Shown here one piece after another: positions 52,605-60,605 of a stretch of DNA of 64,000 nt. The first letter of the stretch is position 1; the number at the start of each line of letters is the position of its first letter. A program made the translations under genes and the position numbers. This DNA comes from Aureibacillus halotolerans (GTDB lineage: Bacteria > Bacillota > Bacilli > Bacillales > DSM-28697), in contig NZ_SNYJ01000004.1 in NCBI RefSeq assembly GCF_004363045.1, forward strand, positions 220,575 through 284,574, in the 5' to 3' direction. The notes under the pieces were generated by a model. That model was not told the origin of the DNA. It ran no database searches and was given only the letters and a program-made list of their open reading frames with translations.

Positions 52605-53570
52605 TTGATCGTCATTTGTCTTCGTCACCTGTTTGATCCACCTGCAGCCGTCCACCAAAAACTACATACGCTTGGGGATCAAGGAATGAAGTGGTTAGCT
52701 GGTCTGGAAAGCCTAGTCAGCAGTATTGAAGAAGACTGGGGTATCATTGTTAAAGAGCCACTTGCTGGGGGCTCCGAAGCTTATGTGGCAAAGGTTCTTT
52801 TAAAAGATGGCATACCGGCGATTCTTAAGGTGGGCATGCCTGAAATGGATGGAAATACCGTGCTGACTCATGAAGTGCGTACTCTTCAGTCAGCAAATGG
52901 ACAAGGCTATGCTCGTCTCCTTCAATACAATTTAGACAAAAGGGCTTTATTAATCGAAAAATTAGGTCCTCCGCTTTCGGCTTCAGGTTTTTCGACAAAA
53001 AGAAAGTTGGAAACGATCTGTATGACTTTAAAAACGGCTTGGAGTAATTCTCCTTTTCCTTTAGCAGAGCTCCAAGAAGTTGATTCATCACCCGCAGATT
53101 GGTTTTCCGGTTTCATTCCCTCCATGTGGAAAAAGCTCGATCAGCCTTGCAGCAAGCAAGTTATATCTACTACAGAGCGTTTTGTCAAATCTCGTTCGCA
53201 AGATTTTCAGCCTGATGAAGTGGTCCTTGCACACGGCGATGCTCATGAAGGCAATCTATTAAAAGACCCTACAGAACAAACCAATCTATCCTACAAGCTT
53301 ATTGATCCGGATGGTGTTGTCGCTGAAAAAACCTATGACCTTGGGGTATTAATGCGCGTTTGGCCGGAAGAACTGCTAACTGACCCTTTTCACCTTGGAG
53401 AAGAGCGATGCCGCCTCTTGTCTACTTACACAGGCGTCAAGCCACAAGCAATATGGGAATGGGGGTTTCTTCAATGTGTGGCAACGGGGTTGTTGTTGGG
53501 GCAAATGGGGCAAACGAAGGCGAGCCAACAATTATTATCTATTGCAGAGGCTTGGGCAATGGACGCATGA
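52605..53570 (+). CDS. Aminoglycoside/streptomycin 6-phosphotransferase family kinase
   Basis: About 321 residues of the APH(6)/Aph kinase fold. ATP-binding LAGGSEAYVAKVLLKDGIPAILKVG with Lys75, Brenner motif LAHGDAHEGNLL (catalytic Asp in HGDAHEGN, 210-217), and metal-binding IDPDG (233-237). Homologues phosphorylate streptomycin or other hydroxyl-bearing small molecules; activity against a drug is not shown by sequence. The start is unclear: TTG 52605 directly abuts GGAG, and an ATT at 52614 has better spacing. Coupled to the next gene by an ATGA overlap. Confidence 0.8.
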   Translation: MIVICLRHLFDPPAAVHQKLHTLGDQGMKWLAGLESLVSSIEEDWGIIVKEPLAGGSEAYVAKVLLKDGIPAILKVGMPEMDGNTVLTHEVRTLQSANGQGYARLLQYNLDKRALLIEKLGPPLSASGFSTKRKLETICMTLKTAWSNSPFPLAELQEVDSSPADWFSGFIPSMWKKLDQPCSKQVISTTERFVKSRSQDFQPDEVVLAHGDAHEGNLLKDPTEQTNLSYKLIDPDGVVAEKTYDLGVLMRVWPEELLTDPFHLGEERCRLLSTYTGVKPQAIWEWGFLQCVATGLLLGQMGQTKASQQLLSIAEAWAMDA

Positions 53571-53971
53571 TTCATTGGATAAGATCTCTTACAGCTATTA
53601 TAGGTATCGTTCTAGCCTATGGCATCGGAGCTCTCGGATATTACGTGGGCGATCAATGGTTCTTTGATCGGCCTATGGCAAATGATGATTACCGGTGGAT
53701 GCTCATGTTCATGAGTGTTTTCTATCTCTTTGTCATGCTGCCAATCACGTTAGTGCTTTGTTACCTAATGGACCGATGGATTCAGCCATTTTTACGTAAA
53801 GTCGTTTCAATCCTCCTCGCATCACTTTTGGCCAGTCTTAGTGTCCCTCTTGTACTGTTAGGAGACCTGAGCCTTCTTGAAGCGAAGCGGCTGTTGTTCC
53901 TATTAATGCCCGCAGGCTTTGTCTTAGGATGCACGTATGTTTGTTTCATGCGCTGGATTCGTAACGAATGA
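53567..53971 (+). CDS. Four-helix membrane protein of unknown function
   Basis: 134 residues. Its ATG overlaps the stop of the kinase gene (ATGA), so translational coupling fixes the start. Four hydrophobic segments (about 6-26, 45-65, 75-95, 105-125) with basic KR and RK ends. No family recognised. The longer frame from 53408 lies inside the kinase gene and is not used. Confidence 0.7.
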   Translation: MIHWIRSLTAIIGIVLAYGIGALGYYVGDQWFFDRPMANDDYRWMLMFMSVFYLFVMLPITLVLCYLMDRWIQPFLRKVVSILLASLLASLSVPLVLLGDLSLLEAKRLLFLLMPAGFVLGCTYVCFMRWIRNE

Positions 53972-54088
53972 ACATGACAACTAAATACTTTAATTCCTAT
54001 AAAAACAATTTATGGATTATAAAGGTATGTTCAAGGGTATGTATTTGTTATTGAAGTAAAAATACAACAGGAGAGAAGAGGATTTTTA

Positions 54089-54649
54089 ATGAGGAGATGT
54101 GCATTATTCATGATGATTTTCTTTGTGATCGTGGTGGCCGGTTGTTCTGGCGAAGAGGCTGCGACCAATGAAAAAGAAGAGCAAGACACAAATACTAGTG
54201 GGTATACAACAAAAACAATGACTCTTGGGGAGCCTGTTATTCAGAGTAGTACACTTGGAGAATATGAAATGACAATACACAGTGTAAAAAGCATTGAAGT
54301 TCCTGAGGATCTTAAGTCTGAAGGCTTGGCAGCTAGACTAGTTTTTGACGTGAGCATTCAAGCCATCGATCCTAAATACAGCAACAGTGAGATTATATTT
54401 GATGACTTTATCGATTCCAGATTGTATATAGCAGGAACAGAAGAGAGTATTGGTGTTCATGGCACTTGGGCACACCCAGAAATAATAGACCTACCTGAAG
54501 AATTGATCACTAAGGAAAAACCTGTTGATGGCCAAATGCTCTTTGGTGTTATAGAAGAGGTTGAGGACTACCAATTGATTTTTGGAGAGGGTTTAGAAGC
54601 TGCCACGGATAAGCTAGTGCTTGAGTTTTCCCATGAAGAGATTCAATAA
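54089..54649 (+). CDS. Lipoprotein of unknown function
   Basis: 186 residues. Signal peptide MRRCALFMMIFFVIVVAGC with lipobox VVAGC (Cys19), an acidic linker EEAATNEKEEQDTN, then a beta-rich domain (YEMTIHSVKSIEVPE, ARLVFDVSIQAIDPK) resembling the DUF4352/DUF5067 immunoglobulin-like extracellular modules. Single gene with its own terminator. ATG 54089. Confidence 0.75.
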   Translation: MRRCALFMMIFFVIVVAGCSGEEAATNEKEEQDTNTSGYTTKTMTLGEPVIQSSTLGEYEMTIHSVKSIEVPEDLKSEGLAARLVFDVSIQAIDPKYSNSEIIFDDFIDSRLYIAGTEESIGVHGTWAHPEIIDLPEELITKEKPVDGQMLFGVIEEVEDYQLIFGEGLEAATDKLVLEFSHEEIQ

Positions 54650-54667
54650 CGTGTGTAAGACTAATGG

Positions 54668-54698
54668 AAGGTGCGATCAGCAACAGTCGCACCTTTTA
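54668..54698 (+). terminator. Terminator of the lipoprotein gene
   Basis: AAGGTGCGA pairs with TCGCACCTT, followed by TTT. Confidence 0.85.
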
Positions 54699-54958
54699 TC
54701 AATAACAATGATTTGCATTTCCCGATATAACTGGGTAAACCTGCAATTCAATGTTGGGGTTGCCTTTATACAAGCTGCCATACGCTCGCTTTTACCCTAA
54801 AAGGAATAAGCGCAACATTGATTCGAAAAGACCTCATCGTGTTTTCTGTGCCGCTGTGGTCTCCTTAGTGGATACTTTTAACAGTACATTCATTTTTTAT
54901 GATGTAGCATGATTTGTGATTTTTGCACTGCGAAAGTTGTCTTAAAAAGAAATAATTC
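54699..54958. other. Gene-poor stretch
   Basis: 260 bases between two convergent genes. No supported frame, repeat or RNA was recognised. Confidence 0.4.
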
Positions 54959-55348
54959 CTAGGATAAAACAATCAATAGACATAATATGAAGGTGATTCC
55001 TGATAATGGCGTCATTATAAATCTCTCTTTTTTACTCCGTGATAGTAAGTTTGCTATTGTGTTTAAACCAAGGAAAATGGTTATCCCCCATACGAATATG
55101 TTTGTAGGTAAAAAATTCAAACCATTTATGATTTTAGTATGTTGTAGTAAAACAAAACCCATAAATAAGAGAATCAAAGCATTCATTGCACTCACAACAC
55201 GTAAATTTATTGGTAAAACTCTATGATATCCCCCCATTGCAAATTCACCAAAAGGAAAACCAAGTGAAAGCAGCATTTGAAAAACTGATACGGCCACACA
55301 AATAATGACTACAATAACAGATAGTATGTTGATAATATCAGAGTCCAT
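54959..55348 (-). CDS. Membrane protein of unknown function (129 aa)
   Basis: Four helices (about 5-27, 47-67, 78-96, 108-128). Resembles small integral-membrane proteins of Bacillaceae with GEFAMGGYHRVLPINLRVVSAMNALILLFMGFVLL in the middle. ATG 55348 is preceded by GGAGGAAG; the longer frame to 55402 lacks such a site. The function is unknown. Confidence 0.72.
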   Translation of the reverse strand: MDSDIINILSVIVVIICVAVSVFQMLLSLGFPFGEFAMGGYHRVLPINLRVVSAMNALILLFMGFVLLQHTKIINGLNFLPTNIFVWGITIFLGLNTIANLLSRSKKERFIMTPLSGITFILCLLIVLS

Positions 55349-55608
55349 TGGGCTTCCTCCATGTATAAAATCTTTGAATGATCCTGTCCACCTGCATTTC
55401 AAATCGATAGTTAGATTGAATTTATTACCTACTTCGTACCTTTAAACAAGGCACATACTCAATCTTTTAATCTCTGATTAATGAATATACTATGTATAGA
55501 AGAAGGATATATGCTCATATGTTGAACAAATATCCTCATATTATTAGTCTATTTGAGTTTAGGGGATCGACTGAACGACATAAAAATGCACCCTAGTTGT
55601 TCCCCTAC

Positions 55609-55689
55609 TTACGCAAAGGTTCGAAATAAAGAGGAAACGATAAAATATATCGCAATCGCTGCAAGAAAAATCAACAAACGCTTTTTCAT
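55609..55689 (-). CDS. 26-residue single-helix membrane peptide
   Basis: ATG 55689 preceded by TTAGGGGGTATTT. The product starts MKKRLL, has one hydrophobic helix (LIFLAAIAIYFIVSSLF) and ends RTFA. The positive N-terminus and helix are typical of small membrane proteins in Bacillus. No homologue can be checked here; the good ribosome binding site is the main support. Confidence 0.5.
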   Translation of the reverse strand: MKKRLLIFLAAIAIYFIVSSLFRTFA

Positions 55690-55735
55690 AAATACCCCCT
55701 AACTGGTTTCTGTACAACTCCTTTTTGACAATGAC

Positions 55736-55945
55736 CTATACGATCTGTTTGACCCTTCCAACAAAGCCTTCACTGCCCTCTAGGCGGACTTTGATGCCAT
55801 GGGGGTGAAACGAGGACTTCGTCAAGATGTCTTTAATCTTTCCCCGTGTTAACTTGCCCGAACGTTGGTCTTTTTTTAACACAATATCGACTGTGAGCCC
55901 AGGTGACAAATGCTCACGATGTTGTCCTGTAGCTGGTTGACTCAT
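55736..55945 (-). CDS. ywbE: YwbE family protein (DUF2196)
   Basis: 69 residues, the usual length. Family pattern SPGLTVDIVLKKDQRSGKLTRGKIKDILTKSSFHPHGIKVRLEGSEGFVGRVKQI, a small beta-barrel-like protein of unknown function found widely in Firmicutes. ATG 55945. Confidence 0.88.
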   Translation of the reverse strand: MSQPATGQHREHLSPGLTVDIVLKKDQRSGKLTRGKIKDILTKSSFHPHGIKVRLEGSEGFVGRVKQIV

Positions 55946-56164
55946 CAGGTCACTTCCCTTCTATTCAATACCTTCTCCTCGAAAATTCAAAGAACTTGCT
56001 TATGTACCCAGTACAGCGATCCACAAACTGTCTATGTTTGAGCTTACAATGGCGGGAACCGTAATGCAACCTAAGGTCTAACTCCGTTTTTTCTGAAGCT
56101 ATTCACCTTAGATAACGCCAGGCAAGGCTGATTCGGTCATTCATTCCGTATGATTGCATGTAAA

Positions 56165-56214
56165 TAGCTCCCAATCAGGACTGACCGTTGCCGTGTCAGC
56201 CTGTTTTGGGAGCT
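56165..56214. repeat. Long imperfect hairpin
   Basis: AGCTCCCAATCAGGACTGAC pairs imperfectly with GTCAGCCTGTTTTGGGAGCT around CGTTGCCGT, between the DMT gene (ends 56258) and ywbE. It may act as the minus-strand terminator of the DMT gene, but no long T run follows. Confidence 0.5.
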
Positions 56215-56257
56215 TCCATTATTGGCTAATTGCCTCATGTGGCTTGTCCTAATTCAG

Positions 56258-57127
56258 TCACTCTACCGCTGGCTTACGAAATTGGAACAAATACATGAAC
56301 ACACCGGCCATAATGAACATCCCGCCAATCAACTGCATTGGCACGAGTGTTTCTCCTAGCAGAAGCACGGCTAGCAAGGTCGCTCCTACGGGTTCTCCTA
56401 AAATGCTCATTGATATGGCCGTCGTATTAATGTGGTTGAGCAAATGGTTATAGATCACATGCGCAATTGTTGGGAAAATAGCCAGCAGCAAGAAGATGCC
56501 CCATTCCTGACTAGGATACCCGGTCAAAGGAACACCTGAGACCACGTTGTATACTAAAAGGGCAATCCCAGCAAACAGAAAAACGATGAAGCTGTATACC
56601 CAATGGGAAATTCCCTTGACCTTTTGCTGGCCAATCAGTAGATAGCCCACCACAGCGATGACACTCAAAAATGACAACAAGTCTCCAAGCAGTGCTGCTT
56701 TGCTGATTCCAACGTCTCCCCATCCGATCATGACCACACCAAAAATGGCAAGACCAATCGTGAACAATGTCGCGAAGGTCGTCTTTTCTTTATACAGGAG
56801 ATAGGCGCCAGCGAGGGCAATTAGCGGCTGTAAGGCCAAAATAATCGTCGAGCTGGCAACCGTAGTGAGCTTTAACGATCCAAACCAAAGGGCAAAATGC
56901 AGCCCTAAACATACGCCAGCCAACGCAAGGAACAGCCAATCCTGACGAGAGAGCTTGTTCACATCTCCTCGTTTCTTCCAAACAAACGGCAGCAGAAATA
57001 GACAGGCAAAGCCCATCCGATACATACTACTAATGGTCGCTGGAGCGTCTGACCATTTCACGAAAATGGCCGCAAACGATATGGCAATCATAGAAACAAT
57101 CAATAAAATTCGTACAGATGCGTTCAT
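56258..57127 (-). CDS. EamA/DMT family transporter
   Basis: 290 residues, ten helices in two EamA repeats (FAAIFVKWSDAPATISSMYRMGFACLFLLP; YSFIVFLFAG...; second repeat ending SILGEPVGATLLAVLLLGETLVPMQLIGGMFIMAG). Likely exporter of a metabolite; the substrate is unknown. ATG 57127 follows GGGGGAC. Confidence 0.88.
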   Translation of the reverse strand: MNASVRILLIVSMIAISFAAIFVKWSDAPATISSMYRMGFACLFLLPFVWKKRGDVNKLSRQDWLFLALAGVCLGLHFALWFGSLKLTTVASSTIILALQPLIALAGAYLLYKEKTTFATLFTIGLAIFGVVMIGWGDVGISKAALLGDLLSFLSVIAVVGYLLIGQQKVKGISHWVYSFIVFLFAGIALLVYNVVSGVPLTGYPSQEWGIFLLLAIFPTIAHVIYNHLLNHINTTAISMSILGEPVGATLLAVLLLGETLVPMQLIGGMFIMAGVFMYLFQFRKPAVE

Positions 57128-57247
57128 GTTGTCCCCCACAGATGTCTACTCTTCTGATGTTCATTATAATACGAAGGATTTTTATTGCTCAATCTTTTTT
57201 TTCTGTAATTTTACCTTGCTTTCAATTATTAGATCAGATAAGAATAT

Positions 57248-58189
57248 TTATTTCCTAAGCATTTCTTCTGCTTCTGTCAGAACGATCCCATACCGTACTT
57301 CTTCACTGTTGAGCTCGAAGCCCATGCCTTTATAGAGCTGCAGTGCTGATTGATTGGTGGCACTTACCTGCAATTCAACGGTTGTACATCCGAGCCCCTT
57401 TAAATAAGCGATGGCTTCTGCTAGCAAGTATTTGGCCAAGCCTTGTTTTCGCCACGGCTCTCTGACAAGCACCTCTTCGATAACGCCCTCATCACCATCT
57501 TTATTAGCCCAAGCCATCGCACTGGCGACAATCGTTTTGCCATCACGAATTGTGAGAGCTTTCCAAGCAGGGTTGCTTTGCAACTCATTGAGTCGATCCA
57601 AAGTGAGTGACGCATTCGGCCAGATCTCCTTATCGATAGAAAGATAAACTTCCCTCTCAGCTGGAGTGTCCATGGCCCAACGAGAGAACACATAGGACGT
57701 CGCGAGCTCAATAGCAGGCGCAGGAGCTGATTCTTCACGGAGCATATTGAATTCACTCTCAAAGTATGTAAACCCTTTGCTTTTAAAATACGTGTTGTTG
57801 TCTGTTTCTGTTTGCCCATTGCCTACACAGAGCTTTGTATTATGCTGATCAGAAAGGGATTGTTTTAATTCGAAGGCACGACGAACGAGTGGATTGTAGA
57901 GACTATCTAGAAGCTCCGCGTCACCTTCTCGATCAGGAACCGTTTTTAAATTGATGTAGATGAGATGTTCGGACGCCTTGGAGCTATTATCGTCAGCTTC
58001 GTGAAAGACAGCAACCTGCCCTTTGGCCACCATCTTTTGGCCTTCAAATGCACAAAAAACATTCTTCCAATTCTCTTCTGGTCCTACCCACCAAAACACC
58101 GCTTCAGGCGCTGCCGTTACCGCATGATAAAGCTCACCTAACGCAGACTCATCTGTGGCTTTATACTGCCGTATTTCTGTCGTTTTCAT
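57248..58189 (-). CDS. GNAT N-acetyltransferase, two-domain
   Basis: 313 residues. The N-terminal half (about 1-150, IRQYKATDESALGELYHAV) is a degenerate GNAT module. The C-terminal half has the acetyl-CoA loop VLVREPWRKQGLAKYLLAEAI and the closing LQVSATNQSALQLYKGMGFE. The target is unknown. ATG 58189 follows GGAGGAC; the longer frame to 58240 has no site. Confidence 0.85.
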   Translation of the reverse strand: MKTTEIRQYKATDESALGELYHAVTAAPEAVFWWVGPEENWKNVFCAFEGQKMVAKGQVAVFHEADDNSSKASEHLIYINLKTVPDREGDAELLDSLYNPLVRRAFELKQSLSDQHNTKLCVGNGQTETDNNTYFKSKGFTYFESEFNMLREESAPAPAIELATSYVFSRWAMDTPAEREVYLSIDKEIWPNASLTLDRLNELQSNPAWKALTIRDGKTIVASAMAWANKDGDEGVIEEVLVREPWRKQGLAKYLLAEAIAYLKGLGCTTVELQVSATNQSALQLYKGMGFELNSEEVRYGIVLTEAEEMLRK

Positions 58190-58437
58190 CGTAAGTCCTC
58201 CATGAATTTTCTGAATACTACCTACAAAGTAGCATACCATATATCCCCATATTTTAAGCTATCGTTTTTGTTTTTTTCAGAACTTACAAGAATATAAGTT
58301 AACACCACTATACGACATGTCTCGACACGGTAAATATGCTAGCATCAGAGAGGCATAGTCTTTAAGCTATAACTTTGTAGTGTTTTTATGTTTTTGAAAT
58401 CAAAGGGAGAGTCCAAGTTTAAAATGGAGGGATTGCG

Positions 58438-58962
58438 GTGTTTTTTCTTCAAATGTCAGGCTTCTCAGGGTCAGGCAAATCGACCTTAGCGAGGGTGATC
58501 GCTAAAAATACTGGAGCCCTTGTCATTGACCATGACATTGTCAAAACTGCCCTATTGGAATCTGTTGAATTTGATAGTGATGAGAAAAGCATTGGGAAAA
58601 TAGCTTATCATATTGAGTGGTCATTAATTGAATTTCATCTAGCTAACGATAAGGAAGTTATATTAGATAGTCCTTGTTTGTATTCGGAAATGATAGAAAA
58701 AGGATTAGACCTCTCGGAGAAGTATGAAGCGAGATACAAGTATGTTGAGTGTATGTTGAATGATTTTGAGGAGATTAACCGTCGACTTACGAAACGTCAG
58801 CGTAAGTTAAGTCAAATTGAGCACGTGGAATCCGAAGTAAAACTACGAAAAGGAATTGCAAAAAGCAAAAAACCTGATGCCTTACAATATATTTCTGTAA
58901 ATACGTCCAATCCCCTTAAGCATTACATAGATAAAGTCATGGATTACATTAAAGCAATTTAG
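58438..58962 (+). CDS. P-loop kinase-like protein (AAA_33 type)
   Basis: 174 residues. Walker A GFSGSGKST (about 8-16), VIDHDIVKTALLE after strand 2, and a lid-like NDFEEINRRLTKRQRK. Similar to small nucleoside/polynucleotide kinase-like ATPases often annotated as zeta-toxin or AAA family. The substrate is unknown. GTG start 58438 after GGAGGGATT. No antitoxin-like gene precedes it, so it is unlikely to be a toxin-antitoxin unit. Confidence 0.82.
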   Translation: MFFLQMSGFSGSGKSTLARVIAKNTGALVIDHDIVKTALLESVEFDSDEKSIGKIAYHIEWSLIEFHLANDKEVILDSPCLYSEMIEKGLDLSEKYEARYKYVECMLNDFEEINRRLTKRQRKLSQIEHVESEVKLRKGIAKSKKPDALQYISVNTSNPLKHYIDKVMDYIKAI

Positions 58963-58982
58963 TTTATTTAGCCTAAAGGTCT

Positions 58983-58998
58983 TGTTCCACGTGAAACA
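58983..58998. other. parS site (Spo0J/ParB binding)
   Basis: TGTTCCACGTGAAACA, an exact match to the 16-bp Bacillus parS consensus TGTTNCACGTGAAACA. It lies in the short gap between the kinase and Nudix genes. ParB (Spo0J) loads here and spreads to recruit SMC. Such sites cluster around the chromosome origin, so this window is probably in the origin-side part of the chromosome. Confidence 0.88.
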
Positions 58999-59031
58999 TG
59001 CGACAATAATTGAAAAGGACTTGTGAGAAAT

Positions 59032-59424
59032 ATGAATGAAATTCATGTTGTTGGAGCTGTCATCCAACGAAAAAACGGGGAACTACTATGTGCCCAACGC
59101 TCTGAAACAATGAAGCAACCGCTTCTGTGGGAATTTCCGGGAGGTAAGGTTGAAGGGAACGAAACTCATGAGCAGGCATTGGTTCGTGAAATACGTGAAG
59201 AACTGAACTGCATGATCTCCGTAGGCCAATATATCACGTCAAGCGATGTTCAGGCAGCGTCGCCAAAGATTGTGCTTCACACCTATCTATGTGAGCCAAC
59301 TGAAGGGGAACCTACCCCGTTAGAGCATAAAACCGTTTGCTGGCTACGCCCAGCAGATCTACAAACGCTACAATGGGCTCCTGCCGATATTGATACGGTG
59401 GATTGGTTGATGAAGAGGATCTAA
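59032..59424 (+). CDS. MutT-like Nudix hydrolase (8-oxo-dGTP diphosphatase type)
   Basis: 130 residues. Nudix box GGKVEGNETHEQALVREIREEL with all REUxEE residues, preceded by AQRSETMKQPLLWEFPGGK as in MutT/NudG. It hydrolyses oxidised or unusual nucleoside triphosphates. ATG 59032; a GTG at 59023 is an alternative closer to AAAAGGA. Confidence 0.9.
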   Translation: MNEIHVVGAVIQRKNGELLCAQRSETMKQPLLWEFPGGKVEGNETHEQALVREIREELNCMISVGQYITSSDVQAASPKIVLHTYLCEPTEGEPTPLEHKTVCWLRPADLQTLQWAPADIDTVDWLMKRI

Positions 59425-59540
59425 AAATTTCCCTCTTCATATCAATTGCTTTTCCACAATATTAAGATGCTTTATGATCAATAAATTTAATGATTAATTT
59501 ATAATCGATCGTAATTAATGAACCGAAAGGAGCCTTTTCA

Positions 59541-59795
59541 TTGTATTCGTTCATCACTTTATGCATGCTCTTCTACATCATCCTTGTCACAAGCGGTGCG
59601 TTAGGGTATTTTGCTTATAGGTTATCGCGGCATCATAGCTTAGGAATGCTCGTAGCCACAATGCTTGGTATGCTAATGGGAATCGTTATATTTTCATATT
59701 CCGCTCCATTAACTTTGATTGCTTCTATCCTTGGCGGCATTACCTACATACTACTAACTAAAAAGGACTTAAAGGAGAGCGAGTCCGATGAGTAA
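59541..59795 (+). CDS. Small membrane protein (84 aa)
   Basis: TTG 59541 after AAAGGAGCC. Helices about 4-27, 36-53 and 57-73, then an acidic tail KESESDE. No family recognised. Confidence 0.62.
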   Translation: MYSFITLCMLFYIILVTSGALGYFAYRLSRHHSLGMLVATMLGMLMGIVIFSYSAPLTLIASILGGITYILLTKKDLKESESDE

Positions 59796-59846
59796 TCACC
59801 TCTCTTACTCCGTTAAAGTCCTTTTTTCAATTTTTCATCTTACATC

Positions 59847-60527
59847 TTACATCTCTCCATCGGCGTGAACCTCAATCTCCACCTCGCCTGAAGGCAATTG
59901 ATCATTACCTAAAAACAAATAGCTCCACTCTAACTGCTTGAGCTCCTCTAAAGTTAATGTGCTTAACGAAAGCTGTTGTTCAGCGGCTTGAAAAAGCACT
60001 TGAAACGCCGTGTCCGGGATCGCCTGTTGCACATAGTACATTTTGTTGGTGTGGGCATCTTTTATACCCGCTGCAAGTGAAGGTTTGCCTTCCAAGTGAA
60101 GATTAGAAGATAGCAACGTCCAAGAGGTGGTCGGGTTTTCAATTCGAAAGAAGGTCAGCTCATAGGCTGAATCCAAATCCACCTCCGACCCAATGAGCTT
60201 TTCGTTTCCAAACATATGAAGCTGACTTGGGTACAAATCGACAGTCACATCCATACTTTGTTCCGTACCATCCAGGTCTAGTGACAGTGTGGCTTTGTTT
60301 TCTTCATAGGCGAGTTCCATTGCATTTACCTTTTTCACAACAGCCTCCCCTGTCGCAGTTTCCACGGGCTGACCATTTTCAAAGAGGATAGCATCTGTCG
60401 GTTCCAAAAACAGGATGGTTGGATTGGTGATCGGCTTCTTCTCAGCAAAACTAACCGTCAAAGTGAAAACACCTGCAATGATCAGCACAACAGCCATTAA
60501 AGAACTTCCTAGCCATATTTTCTTCAT
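59847..60527 (-). CDS. Membrane-anchored protein of unknown function
   Basis: 227 residues from ATG 60527 (AAGGTGG upstream): N-terminal helix (about 5-28) followed by an extracytoplasmic beta-rich domain (TILFLEPTDAILFENGQ, ELAYEENKATLSLDLDG, SSNLHLEGKPSLAAG). A longer frame to 60587 adds an acidic/basic cytoplasmic stretch but has no clear ribosome binding site. Convergent with the 84-aa gene. No known family seen. Confidence 0.65.
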   Translation of the reverse strand: MKKIWLGSSLMAVVLIIAGVFTLTVSFAEKKPITNPTILFLEPTDAILFENGQPVETATGEAVVKKVNAMELAYEENKATLSLDLDGTEQSMDVTVDLYPSQLHMFGNEKLIGSEVDLDSAYELTFFRIENPTTSWTLLSSNLHLEGKPSLAAGIKDAHTNKMYYVQQAIPDTAFQVLFQAAEQQLSLSTLTLEELKQLEWSYLFLGNDQLPSGEVEIEVHADGEM

Positions 60528-60605
60528 CTCCTCCACCTTCCCTATTCTTTTACGACTTCTAAATTCTTCCTCTATCGTATCATTCATACAAGATAGATAA
60601 AACCC

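Noticed and set aside
58438..58962. Zeta-type toxin of a toxin-antitoxin pair
   Set aside because: P-loop kinase features are present but there is no small antitoxin gene upstream and the gene stands alone.
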